Positions 8,199 through 16,528 are shown, counted from the stretch's first letter. The stretch is DNA of 17,064 nt from an uncultured Veillonella sp. (GCA_900550455.1 URSE01000019.1:1-17064); one strand, 5' to 3'. Notes: generated from the sequence alone by a model not told the origin. Numbers and translations are program-made.

Positions 8199-9140
8199 TT
8201 ATTTTTTCATTATCTTACCGACAATAAATACCCCTGATTCATAGAGGACAATCATCGGTAAGGCAATCATGGATTGTGAAAACACATCAGGTGTAGGCGA
8301 AACAACGGCGCCGATAATAAAGGATAAGAGGATAAAGATCTTTCGCTTAGCCTTAAGGAACTTGGATGTAATCAAATTGAAATAGCCCAAAATCGTAATG
8401 ATCAAGGGAGTTTCAAAAATAATCCCAAAAGGAAGAATAAAGGAAATGACAAAATCCACATATTGGCCAAAGCTAAAGAGCGGTTGTAATTCCTCTGTGG
8501 AAAAACCAATGAAGAACTTAACTGCTGCCGGCAGAACAAACGCATAGGAGAATACAATTCCCGCCCCGAATAAACCGATAGCAGTCGGTAGAATCCAATT
8601 GGTTAACTTCCGCTCTCGATGTGATAAGGCGGGGGCCACAAAAGACCAAACCTGATAGAAAACTACAGGCGATGCCACGATGGTGCCAGCCACCAAGGCC
8701 ACCTTCATATAGGTAAAGAAGGCTTCTGTAGGTCTCATATAATAGAGTTTACCTGCAGGTGCCACAATAAGCGCCATAATCTCATCTACAAAGTAGTAAC
8801 AGACACAGGCGCCCACTAGGATAGCCGCTACCATAATGATAATGCGGTGACGAAGCTCGGTCAAATGCCCCACCAATGAGATTTCCCGGGCCTCATCGAG
8901 CATCTTCTGCTCCATCTCAGTCATAGGAGTCTCAGGTAGTGGTGTCTCTTCATCTGGCATATACGCTAAAGCATTGGCTACCGTCCCTAAGGATTCATCT
9001 TGATTAGCAGCCTGAGCTGCAGCCTTATAAGCCGCCTGTTGACGGGCTAACTCTTGTTGCCGCTTCTTTTGTCGAAGTACGCTATCCAGGGATGGCCGTT
9101 TAGGCGGATACTCATAGTCTGTCGCTTTAAACGCTTCCAT
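8199..9140 (-). CDS. tatC: Sec-independent (twin-arginine) translocase subunit TatC
   Basis: TatC is the polytopic receptor that recognises twin-arginine signal peptides and, with TatA/TatB, exports folded proteins. The core (about 85-313) has the signature HLTELR (92-97), PTEAFF (137-142), FETP with an intramembrane Glu (E243) and SPTPDVFSQ (281-289), plus about six transmembrane helices. The protein has 313 residues because about 85 precede the first helix: a Lys/Arg/Gln/Ala-rich, probably helical stretch (22-46) and an acidic Pro-rich segment (61-75). AAAGG precedes the ATG and the hepT-like stop lies two bases upstream, supporting this start. M73 (8924) is possible but lacks a ribosome binding site. 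No tatA or tatB is in the window. Confidence 0.95.
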   Translation of the reverse strand: MEAFKATDYEYPPKRPSLDSVLRQKKRQQELARQQAAYKAAAQAANQDESLGTVANALAYMPDEETPLPETPMTEMEQKMLDEAREISLVGHLTELRHRIIIMVAAILVGACVCYYFVDEIMALIVAPAGKLYYMRPTEAFFTYMKVALVAGTIVASPVVFYQVWSFVAPALSHRERKLTNWILPTAIGLFGAGIVFSYAFVLPAAVKFFIGFSTEELQPLFSFGQYVDFVISFILPFGIIFETPLIITILGYFNLITSKFLKAKRKIFILLSFIIGAVVSPTPDVFSQSMIALPMIVLYESGVFIVGKIMKK

Positions 9141-9142
9141 CC

Positions 9143-10114
9143 TTACGCCTTTCTGCTGGCCAAGCCGTCCACAACCTTATAGAGAATTTCCTTACCTACA
9201 AAATCAGGCAAACAATCAAGGGCCTCCAAGGCATCTTGCCGATATTTAGCTTCCAAGGCCAAGGTATTTTCAAGACCTCCTTGAGCCACTACATAATCGA
9301 TAATCCCTTGAGAATTACCTCCATGCCTTAAGGCTCTTACATCTGCTTCCAATTGGTCCTTATTTTGATCGGTCACAATAGAGAGGAGTGGATAGGTCAA
9401 GAGGCCTTCCTTGAGATCATTCCCCACTGGTTTACCCGTACTTTCAGAAGTTTCTCGGTAATCCAAAATATCATCCGTAATTTGGAAGCCCATCCCCAAG
9501 GCATGACCATAGGCCTTTAACAGTCTAATGTGGTCGGGAGACCAAGAGCCCAAGAGCCCACCCAATTCCATACAGGCTTCCAAAAAGTCTGCTGTTTTCT
9601 TTTGGGTTTTAGCTAGGTAGCGGTCCATCCCTTGGTCCATGCGATAGGCATCTTCCATCTGCATGAACTCCCCTTCTACCAAGCAGGTAATGACATGGGA
9701 GAAAATCCGCAGATACTCCATAGAATCCATACGGGATACATAGTGAAAGGCCTTAGCAAAGAGATAATCACCAGAGAGAATGGCCACCTTATTACCTTTA
9801 TGGGTATGAATGGTAGACTCTCCGCGCCGGATATCGGCCTGGTCTAACACATCATCATGGATGAGGGTGGCTAGATGTAACATCTCAACAGCGGCTGCTA
9901 TATGAACCCGATCTTCTAGTTTAGACCCATGACCTGCGTTGGCGATGAGGAGGACCAATTGAGCCCGTAAGCGCTTGCCGCCCGCGGCCGACAAGGGCGC
10001 TACAAGAGCATTAAAGTCACTGGCATCAGAGGCGAATTCCTCGTTTAAGTTAGCTTCTACAGCCATGAGGTCTTGCGCCAAGACGGCTTTCATATTGTCT
10101 TTTGTAAACTCCAT
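9143..10114 (-). CDS. Polyprenyl diphosphate synthase (trans, long-chain type)
   Basis: This 323-residue cytoplasmic trans-prenyltransferase condenses isopentenyl diphosphate with allylic primers. It contains GGKRLR (45-50), the first aspartate-rich motif DDVLD (87-91), the KTA block (173-175), the second aspartate-rich motif DDILD (214-218) and GNDLKEGLLTYPLL (231-244). The residues four and five positions before the first motif are small (T83, A82), which in this family usually allows long products such as hepta- or octaprenyl chains rather than farnesyl. The product may be a quinone side chain; undecaprenyl is normally made by the unrelated cis enzyme. Its ATG overlaps the engB stop by one base (TAATG), with AAAGGAG ten bases upstream, so translation is likely coupled. 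Exact chain length cannot be read from sequence. Confidence 0.88.
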   Translation of the reverse strand: MEFTKDNMKAVLAQDLMAVEANLNEEFASDASDFNALVAPLSAAGGKRLRAQLVLLIANAGHGSKLEDRVHIAAAVEMLHLATLIHDDVLDQADIRRGESTIHTHKGNKVAILSGDYLFAKAFHYVSRMDSMEYLRIFSHVITCLVEGEFMQMEDAYRMDQGMDRYLAKTQKKTADFLEACMELGGLLGSWSPDHIRLLKAYGHALGMGFQITDDILDYRETSESTGKPVGNDLKEGLLTYPLLSIVTDQNKDQLEADVRALRHGGNSQGIIDYVVAQGGLENTLALEAKYRQDALEALDCLPDFVGKEILYKVVDGLASRKA

Positions 10115-10809
10115 TAGTGACCGTCTCCTTTAATAATTTCATTAATACAAGCTTGTAATTTATCCCGTCCCATATGCTTCAAAGAACTATAGGGAATGGG
10201 TGGTCTATCCGTAGGAAATTGGGTGGCAATAGCACTAAGCGACTTTTGTCGTTCCGAGGAATTGAGCTTATCCATCTTTGTCATGACGATTTGCAGGGGA
10301 ACCCCCGCTTCTTTAAGCCAGTTGAAGGCTTCTTGGTCGATAGGCAAGTCAGGATGACGACTATCAATCAAGAGGCAAAGAAGCATAAGACGATCTGAAT
10401 TAAGAATATAGTCAGAAATGAAACCAGACCATAGGGACTTGGCCTTGCGGTCTGTTTTTGCATAACCATAGCCAGGCAAATCCACCAGGTACCAATGGTA
10501 GCGTCGTTCCTGATCTTCGTTTATATCCTCTTTAGATTCGATAGCAAAGAAGTTAATGGTCCGCGTTTTCCCCGGTGTACCCGATACGAGAGCTAATCCT
10601 CTATGGTTGCAAAGAGAGTTAATGAGGGACGATTTTCCCACATTAGACCGCCCTAAGAAGGCCACTTCTACCGTATCACCCTCTGGGTATTGATCAGGTC
10701 TAACCGCAGATGCTACATATTGGGAGGCAATGATGCGCGGTCCAGCTACTTCTTTTCTCGTATATTGAGGCTTTGAACCCTTGGCCTTAACTTGTTTTTT
10801 CTTTTGCAT
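10114..10809 (-). CDS. yihA: Ribosome biogenesis GTP-binding protein EngB (YihA/YsxC)
   Basis: This small TRAFAC-class GTPase is required for assembly of the 50S ribosomal subunit. With the ATG at 10809 the protein has 231 residues: a basic N-terminus (KKKQVKAKG), G1 GRSNVGKS (53-60), the G2 region PGKTRTINF (79-87), G3 DLPGYG (110-115), G4 TKMD (177-180) and a G5-like SSL (208-210). A longer frame from 10938 would run 101 bases into lon and add 43 residues with no family counterpart; the chosen start has AAGG about eight bases upstream and lies 28 bases after the lon stop. Adjacency to lon mirrors the lonA-ysxC pair of Bacillus. It overlaps the next gene by one base. Confidence 0.95.
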   Translation of the reverse strand: MQKKKQVKAKGSKPQYTRKEVAGPRIIASQYVASAVRPDQYPEGDTVEVAFLGRSNVGKSSLINSLCNHRGLALVSGTPGKTRTINFFAIESKEDINEDQERRYHWYLVDLPGYGYAKTDRKAKSLWSGFISDYILNSDRLMLLCLLIDSRHPDLPIDQEAFNWLKEAGVPLQIVMTKMDKLNSSERQKSLSAIATQFPTDRPPIPYSSLKHMGRDKLQACINEIIKGDGH

Positions 10810-10837
10810 ATCCAGACCTTCCCTAACAAGATAACTA

Positions 10838-13147
10838 TTATAAGAGAGCTTTTGCCAAGACTTCATCCATTGTCTTGACAGGCGTGATAATAAGTCCTCC
10901 CTTAACAGAATCAGGAAGTTCTTCGATATCCTTTTCATTCCCCTTAGGGATGAGAACTTCTTTCACACCGTAAGCTAAGGCAGCCAAGAGTTTTTCCTTG
11001 AGTCCGCCGATTGGCAATACACGGCCCCGTAAAGTAATTTCACCCGTCATAGCGATATCAGAGCGAACTTTACGGTTAGTCAAGGCAGATACCATAGCCA
11101 AGGTCATGGTAATACCTGCTGATGGGCCGTCCTTAGGTGTGGCTCCCTCTGGCAAATGAACGTGAATATCCATCGTCTTGTAGAAATCAGACTGGATCTT
11201 AAGAGCCTTAGCGTTGTGGCGAATATAGGACATAGCCGCTTGGCCTGATTCCTGCATAACCTTACCTAAGCTCCCCGTAAGAGCTAACTTACCGGTACCA
11301 TCCATAGTGGACGCTTCACAAGGCAAGACAACGCCCCCTACAGAAGTCCAAGCAAGTCCACACACGAGGCCTACTTGTGGCCGTTTTTCACGAACTTCTT
11401 CAACAAAGATAGGAGCCCCCAGGTAGTCTGGCAGATTCTTAGTAGTAATCTTAGGTGCTACCTCTCCATCTTCTACGATTTTATAGGCCACCTTACGGCA
11501 GACCTTGGCGATGGTTTTCTCAAGTCGACGAACGCCGGCTTCACGAGTATATTGGGAAATAATCTTTTTCAAAACTGCGTCAGAGAGCTTGAATTTATGG
11601 TCTTCCAAACCGTTCTTTTTAATTTGCTTAGGCGCCAAATAGCGTTTAGCAATTTGAAGTTTTTCCTCCTCCATGTAAGAAGACAACTCTATGACTTCCA
11701 TCCGGTCCATAGGAGGGCCCGGAATGTTAGATGCCACATTAGCTGTAGTAATCCAGAATACATCAGAGAAGTCGAAAGGAAGTTCAATGAAGTGGTCACT
11801 AAAGGTTGAGTTCTGTTCTGGGTCCAAGACTTCTAAGAGAGCGGAAGAAGGATCTCCTTTATAGTCAGAAGCCAACTTATCTACTTCATCAAGGAGGAAT
11901 ACAGGATTCTTAACCCCTGCATTCTTAATACCTTGAATCATACGACCTGGCAAGGCTCCGATATAGGTCCGACGATGGCCACGGATTTCTGCTTCATCCC
12001 GCACCCCACCAAGAGCAGCCCGTACAAATTTACGGTTCATAGCTTTGGCAATGGAAGAAGCAATAGATGTTTTACCGACACCTGGAGGGCCCACCAAGCA
12101 GAGGATAGATCCACCCAAATTACCGGTCAACTTACGGACAGCCAAAAATTCTAAGATACGCTTTTTAACCTTTTCTAATCCATAATGATCAGCATCCAAG
12201 ATATCCTTAGCCTGTTTAATATCTAGGGTGTCATCAGAGGAAATATTCCAAGGCAATTCAAGGACCCAATCCAAGTAATTACGTAGGATAGTCGCTTCTG
12301 GCATCATTTGAGGCATACGGGCATAGCGAGAAATTTCCTTATCGATTTTCTCATACGTCTCAGGACTCAAATCCAAAGTTTTGAGCTTAGCACGAAGCTC
12401 TTCTGCTTCTTGGTCTGGATCCCCCTTATCGCCCAATTCTTCATGGATAACGCGGATTTTTTCACGAAGGAAATATTCTTTTTGTTGTTTTTCCATGGAT
12501 TGGCGAACCTGATTATTGATAGAATTTTCCAATTCTGCAATTTGTAGTTCTGTATTCAATATGCCCACAATCATATTAAGGCGGTGAGCTACATTAAGTT
12601 CTTCCAACAGTTGTTGTCGACGATTATTATCAACAGGCAACAAGAAAGCCACTTGGTCTGCAAAAGCAGATGGATCTTTTTGATCAGCCACCCGACCCAA
12701 GCCTTCTTCTGTAATAGACTTACTAGACTCTGCCCAGGTATTGAATTTAGCTTCCACCAAACGACGGTAGGCTTCCAATTCTACATCATCATCGTAGACA
12801 GAGTGCAAGCGGTCGTAATCGCCCACATAGTAAGGGTCTGTAGAGGTAAAATTAAGAACCATGATACGGCTAATGCCCTCTACTAAGATCCGTACAATAC
12901 CGCCAGGAAGGCGTAACATTTGTTTAATTTTTACCAGGGTACCCACCCTTCCCACTTCGTGGATGGTAGGGTTTTCTATATCATCATCCTTTTGAGCCAC
13001 CACTGCTAAAATGCGGTCGTGTTCCATAGCTGCTTCTACAGCACGGATGGACTTTTCTCTTCCAATGTCTAGGTGAATGACGAGATCAGGATAAACCACC
13101 ATACCACGTAGGGGTACTGTTGGAATTCCTTGTTCTAATACGTTCAT
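10838..13147 (-). CDS. lon: ATP-dependent protease Lon (LonA type)
   Basis: This 769-residue cytoplasmic AAA+ serine protease degrades damaged and regulatory proteins. An N-terminal substrate-binding domain starts PTVPLRGMVVYP (9-20) and leads into a charged helical region (about 195-260). The AAA+ module has Walker A GPPGVGKT (353-360) and Walker B FLLDEVDK (417-424). The protease domain carries the Ser-Lys dyad: S676 in KDGPSAG and K719 in PIGGLKEK. There are no transmembrane segments, so this is LonA, not the membrane LonB. AAGGAGGA lies just before the ATG. A hairpin between clpX and lon sits only about 20 bases ahead of the start, leaving no room for a usual promoter after it, so lon probably relies on transcription from upstream. 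Confidence 0.98.
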   Translation of the reverse strand: MNVLEQGIPTVPLRGMVVYPDLVIHLDIGREKSIRAVEAAMEHDRILAVVAQKDDDIENPTIHEVGRVGTLVKIKQMLRLPGGIVRILVEGISRIMVLNFTSTDPYYVGDYDRLHSVYDDDVELEAYRRLVEAKFNTWAESSKSITEEGLGRVADQKDPSAFADQVAFLLPVDNNRRQQLLEELNVAHRLNMIVGILNTELQIAELENSINNQVRQSMEKQQKEYFLREKIRVIHEELGDKGDPDQEAEELRAKLKTLDLSPETYEKIDKEISRYARMPQMMPEATILRNYLDWVLELPWNISSDDTLDIKQAKDILDADHYGLEKVKKRILEFLAVRKLTGNLGGSILCLVGPPGVGKTSIASSIAKAMNRKFVRAALGGVRDEAEIRGHRRTYIGALPGRMIQGIKNAGVKNPVFLLDEVDKLASDYKGDPSSALLEVLDPEQNSTFSDHFIELPFDFSDVFWITTANVASNIPGPPMDRMEVIELSSYMEEEKLQIAKRYLAPKQIKKNGLEDHKFKLSDAVLKKIISQYTREAGVRRLEKTIAKVCRKVAYKIVEDGEVAPKITTKNLPDYLGAPIFVEEVREKRPQVGLVCGLAWTSVGGVVLPCEASTMDGTGKLALTGSLGKVMQESGQAAMSYIRHNAKALKIQSDFYKTMDIHVHLPEGATPKDGPSAGITMTLAMVSALTNRKVRSDIAMTGEITLRGRVLPIGGLKEKLLAALAYGVKEVLIPKGNEKDIEELPDSVKGGLIITPVKTMDEVLAKALL

Positions 13148-13163
13148 ACATCCTCCTTATATA

Positions 13164-13201
13164 TATAAAAGGCACTCATCCCTCTTGAAATGAGTGCCTT
13201 T
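13164..13201 (-). terminator. Strong hairpin between clpX and lon (terminator or attenuator-like)
   Basis: On the minus strand a perfect 12-bp stem (arms 13190-13201 and 13168-13179, AAAGGCACTCAT/ATGAGTGCCTTT) with a 10-base loop is followed by TTTT and then alternating A/T. It lies 24 bases after the clpX stop and ends about ten bases before the lon ribosome binding site (13151-13158). The U tract is short, so partial read-through into lon is plausible; it could also act as an mRNA stability or processing element. Confidence 0.7.
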
Positions 13202-13224
13202 GAAAGTATCAATAGACTAGTGTC

Positions 13225-14457
13225 TTACTCATTTTTGAGTATTGGTTCGCCTGTGCCTGTAACAGATTCACGGGTAATAATACAAGTTTTTACCGATTGA
13301 TCGGATGGCACTTCATACATTACATTTTTCATTACCTTTTCAATAATGGCACGCAAACCACGGGCACCAGTTTTACGTTGTAGAGCCAGATCGGCAATTG
13401 TTTCCAATGCTTCTTGTTGGAATTCGAGCTTTACACCATCCATTTCAAGGAGCTTTTTGTATTGCTTGGTCAAAGCATTTTTAGGTTGTGTGAGGATTTG
13501 AATCAAAGCATCTCGATCCAAGAGTTCTAAGCTTACCATGACTGGTAAACGTCCAATAAACTCTGGAATGAGGCCAAATTTAAGCAAATCTTCTGGTTCC
13601 ACCTCTCTAAGGATAGCAGAAATATCCTTTTCATCGGACCGTTCGATGTCTGCACCAAAGCCCAGCGTCTTCTTGGTAGTCCGTTTAGTGATGACCTTGT
13701 CCATACCATCAAAGGCGCCACCACAAATAAAGAGAATGTTAGTCGTATCGATTTGAATCATCTCTTGATTAGGATGTTTCCGCCCCCCTTGCGGTGGCAC
13801 AGAGGCAACCGTTCCTTCTAGAATTTTTAGAAGAGCCTGTTGTACCCCTTCGCCGGATACATCGCGGGTGATAGATACATTTTCAGACTTCTTAGCGATT
13901 TTATCAATCTCATCGACGTAGATGATACCCCGTTCAGCCCGAGACACATCACCATCAGCGGCCTGAATTAGCTTGAGGAGAATGTTTTCCACATCTTCCC
14001 CCACATAACCAGCCTCTGTCAAGCTGGTCGCATCAGCGATGGCAAAAGGTACCTGCATAATCTTAGCGAGGGTTTGAGCCAAGAGTGTCTTACCAGACCC
14101 TGTAGGGCCAATGAATAGCACATTGGATTTTTGTATTTCCACGCCATCATCGCCCACTTCTGTTTGTAAGCGCTTGTAATGATTATAGACGGCTACGGCC
14201 AAGGATTTCTTAGCCTCATCCTGACCAATGACATACTCATCTAGATGGGCTTTAATTTCCTTGGGGGTTGGTACATCTTTTAATTCTTCGGCCAGATCAT
14301 CCGCTTCCGGTTCTAATTCATCAGCTAAGATGCCTTCGCAAACCTCTACGCATTCGTCGCAGATATAAACATTAGGGCCGGCGATGAGCTTCTTAACTTC
14401 ATCCTCACTGCGGCCGCAGAAAGAACAACGTTTTGTCTTATTGTTATCAGAACTCAC
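13225..14457 (-). CDS. clpX: ATP-dependent Clp protease ATP-binding subunit ClpX
   Basis: ClpX is the hexameric AAA+ unfoldase that recognises substrates such as ssrA-tagged proteins and feeds them to ClpP. The 410-residue protein has an N-terminal C4 zinc-binding domain (C11, C14, C33, C36), Walker A GPTGSGKT (117-124), pore loop GYVGED (150-155), Walker B IIYVDEIDK (178-186), the RKH loop (226-228), LGFGAD (265-270) in the ClpP-docking loop, the GLIPEFIGRLP box with R303 as likely arginine finger, and sensor-2 GARGLRA (364-370). Translation starts at GTG, with GGGGAGG six bases upstream. That site is contiguous with the clpP stop (TAGGGGAGG), so the two are probably translationally coupled. 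Confidence 0.98.
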   Translation of the reverse strand: MSSDNNKTKRCSFCGRSEDEVKKLIAGPNVYICDECVEVCEGILADELEPEADDLAEELKDVPTPKEIKAHLDEYVIGQDEAKKSLAVAVYNHYKRLQTEVGDDGVEIQKSNVLFIGPTGSGKTLLAQTLAKIMQVPFAIADATSLTEAGYVGEDVENILLKLIQAADGDVSRAERGIIYVDEIDKIAKKSENVSITRDVSGEGVQQALLKILEGTVASVPPQGGRKHPNQEMIQIDTTNILFICGGAFDGMDKVITKRTTKKTLGFGADIERSDEKDISAILREVEPEDLLKFGLIPEFIGRLPVMVSLELLDRDALIQILTQPKNALTKQYKKLLEMDGVKLEFQQEALETIADLALQRKTGARGLRAIIEKVMKNVMYEVPSDQSVKTCIITRESVTGTGEPILKNE

Positions 14458-14469
14458 GTCTTACCTCCC

Positions 14470-15063
14470 CTATTTTTTCATCCCCAAAGGACGTTCTAAA
14501 ATTTGGTCGATCAAACCATAATCAAGAGCATCCTGAGCGCTCATGAAATTGTCCCGATCCGTATCGCGAGCCACCACGTCTATGTCTTGTCCAGACCGCT
14601 CAGCCAAGATAGCATTCAATTCTTCACGCATTCGCAAGATCTCGCGAGCGTGGATTTCAATTTCAGAAGCTTGCCCTTGAACCCCGCCCAATGGTTGGTG
14701 GATCATCACCCGTGCATGAGGCAAGGCATAGCGCTTACCCTTGGCACCAGCCGTAAGAAGAACGGCCCCCATAGAGGCGGCAGAGCCCACACAAATAGTT
14801 GATACATCGGGTTTGATGTATTGCATGGTATCAAAGATAGCCATCCCTGCTGTCACAACGCCACCAGGGCTATTAATATAAAGGTGAATATCCTTATCTG
14901 GATCTTCTGCCTCTAGAAAGAGCAATTGCGCAATGACACCATTAGCAACAGTGTCATCAATAGGCCCGCCCAAAAAGACAATGCGGTCTTTGAGCAAGCG
15001 GGAATAAATATCATAAGAACGCTCACCGCGTTCTGTTTGTTCAACTACCATAGGTAGGTACAT
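14470..15063 (-). CDS. clpP: ATP-dependent Clp protease proteolytic subunit ClpP
   Basis: This 197-residue serine protease forms the double-heptamer barrel of ClpXP. The catalytic triad is intact: S97 in GSAASMGA, H122 in MIHQP and D171 in TDRDNFMSA. The start MYLPMVVEQTERGERSYDIYSRLLKDR matches the usual short processed N-terminus of bacterial ClpP, so the first ATG is preferred even though its ribosome binding site (GGTG) is weak. It is the first gene of a clpP-clpX pair, 116 bases downstream of tig with a weak terminator-like hairpin between. I see neither a convincing -35/-10 pair nor a CtsR heptad repeat in that gap, so expression may partly depend on read-through from tig. Confidence 0.98.
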   Translation of the reverse strand: MYLPMVVEQTERGERSYDIYSRLLKDRIVFLGGPIDDTVANGVIAQLLFLEAEDPDKDIHLYINSPGGVVTAGMAIFDTMQYIKPDVSTICVGSAASMGAVLLTAGAKGKRYALPHARVMIHQPLGGVQGQASEIEIHAREILRMREELNAILAERSGQDIDVVARDTDRDNFMSAQDALDYGLIDQILERPLGMKK

Positions 15064-15107
15064 AATTTCACCATACCCGTGCCAGTCGACAGATTGTTCA
15101 AAGTAGC

Positions 15108-15140
15108 AAAAGGGAGAAAGCCAGAAAATCTGACTTTCTC
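15108..15140 (-). terminator. Terminator-like hairpin between tig and clpP
   Basis: On the minus strand an 11-bp stem with one G-U pair (arms 15130-15140 and 15114-15124, GAGAAAGTCAG/CTGGCTTTCTC) and a 5-base loop is followed by CCC and only four T residues (15108-15111). The stem is good but the U tract is short and offset, so termination is probably partial, letting some transcripts continue into clpP. Confidence 0.55.
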
Positions 15141-15179
15141 TACACCTTACTTGCTTATGTAATTAGGAGGTAGCGCTAA

Positions 15180-16484
15180 TTATTTAGCAGCTTCAGCCCC
15201 TTTAGCATTGTCTACGATGAAACGAGCTGCTTTTTTGCGAGCTACAGAGCCTGCCAACATGGATACACGGCCTTCTTTAGCAATAATATCCCAAACTTCT
15301 TGTGGGTTAGCACCAAAGTTTTGCGCCATCATGAAGATTTCGCGGTTCATATCGTCTGGTGTAACTTCAATTTTTTCTTCTACTGCAATAGCATCGAGAA
15401 CGAGGTCAGTGCGTACGTTTTCAGCAGCGGTTTCCTTGTACTCTTCACGCAATTCTTCTACAGTTTTATTGGAGAATTTGAGGTAATCTTCCAATTTAAG
15501 GCCACGGCCTTCCATAGACATAGCCAATTCTTGAATCATTTGTTCAACGCGATCTGCGACCATCACTTCAGGGATATCAACTTCTGAATTTTCAACAGCT
15601 GTTTTGATCAATTCACCATTATATGCGTCAACAGCACGGCGTTCAGCATCTTCTTCCATTTTCTTGCGAAGGTCTGCTTTAAGTTCTTCAATTGTTTCAT
15701 AGGAAGAATTAGCTTTTGCGAATTCATCGTTCAATTCAGGCAATTGTTTACGTTTAATGTCGTGAATGTGTGTAGCGAATTCTGCTTCTTTACCAGCCAA
15801 ATCAGCTACAAAGTAGTCTTCAGGGAAAGTAACTTTTACAGTTACATCATCACCAGCTTTGGCGCCAACGAGTTGATCTTCAAAACCAGGAATAAAGTTG
15901 CCAGAACCGATTTGTAATGGGTAGGATTTACCTTCACCGCCATCGAAAGCTTTGCCATCAACAGTACCTTTAAAGTCGATAACTGCGAAATCGCCTTGTT
16001 CCACCTTGGCATCCTTGTCTGCTACAACCATTTCCGCTTGTTGTTCAGCGATGTTTTTCAATTGATCTTGAATTTGTTCGTCAGTTACCTTAGCTTCTTC
16101 TTTTTTAGCGTCCAAGCCTTTGTAGTCACCCAATTTAACATCAGGGCGTTTTGTTACAGTTGCTTTGAAGATGAGGTCTTTACCTTCTTCAAATTGTACT
16201 TGTTCGATTTCAGGTTGGGACACAGGAACGATTTTATTTTCTTGCAAAGCAGCTGTGTAGTTTTGATTAACGAGGAAATCGTAAGCTTCATTCAAAACAG
16301 CTTCTTTACCATAGTTCATTTCGATGACATTGCGTGGTGCTTTACCTTTACGGAAGCCAGGAACGTTCACTTGAGAAGCAATGCGTTTTACCGCTGCTTT
16401 AATACCAGCCGCAACATCAGCAGCAGGTACTTCGATAGTTAATTCTACAACGTGTTGGTCAACGTTTTTAAGAGTTGCTTTCAT
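15180..16484 (-). CDS. tig: Trigger factor (ribosome-bound chaperone / prolyl isomerase)
   Basis: Trigger factor binds the ribosome exit tunnel and shields nascent chains. The 434-residue protein has the ribosome-docking signature GFRKGKAP (43-50) in its N-terminal domain, an FKBP-type peptidyl-prolyl isomerase domain (about 163-245, including FKGTVDGKAFDGG and GSGNFIPGFEDQLVG) and a long helical C-terminal chaperone domain (about 250-434). Length is normal. GGAGG lies 11 bases before the ATG, slightly long spacing. It has its own promoter upstream and is followed by clpP-clpX, a grouping conserved in many bacteria that links folding with degradation. Confidence 0.98.
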   Translation of the reverse strand: MKATLKNVDQHVVELTIEVPAADVAAGIKAAVKRIASQVNVPGFRKGKAPRNVIEMNYGKEAVLNEAYDFLVNQNYTAALQENKIVPVSQPEIEQVQFEEGKDLIFKATVTKRPDVKLGDYKGLDAKKEEAKVTDEQIQDQLKNIAEQQAEMVVADKDAKVEQGDFAVIDFKGTVDGKAFDGGEGKSYPLQIGSGNFIPGFEDQLVGAKAGDDVTVKVTFPEDYFVADLAGKEAEFATHIHDIKRKQLPELNDEFAKANSSYETIEELKADLRKKMEEDAERRAVDAYNGELIKTAVENSEVDIPEVMVADRVEQMIQELAMSMEGRGLKLEDYLKFSNKTVEELREEYKETAAENVRTDLVLDAIAVEEKIEVTPDDMNREIFMMAQNFGANPQEVWDIIAKEGRVSMLAGSVARKKAARFIVDNAKGAEAAK

Positions 16485-16507
16485 TTAAAATATGTCCTCC
16501 ATAGATA

Positions 16508-16520
16508 GGGCTTAGAGCCC
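16508..16520 (-). promoter_or_regulatory. Small hairpin in the tig leader
   Basis: On the minus strand GGGCT and AGCCC (arms 16516-16520 and 16508-16512) form a 5-bp GC-rich stem with a 3-base loop, about seven bases upstream of the tig ribosome binding site (16496-16500). It lacks a U tract, so it is not a terminator. It may protect the 5' end of the mRNA or be incidental. Confidence 0.3.
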
Positions 16521-16528
16521 AACTTTCT

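Noticed and set aside
10810..10938. 43-residue N-terminal extension of EngB overlapping lon
   Set aside because: The extension is read from the lon C-terminal coding region in another frame and has no counterpart in the family; a start with a ribosome binding site exists at 10809.
15070..15101. TTGAAC/TATGGT as a clpP promoter
   Set aside because: The spacing is 20 bases and transcription would begin at the start codon, leaving out the ribosome binding site.
15161..15180. Plus-strand AGGAGG next to a short AATTAG/CTAATT inverted repeat after tig
   Set aside because: No start codon follows the AGGAGG on the plus strand, and the 6-base arms are too short to support a specific role.
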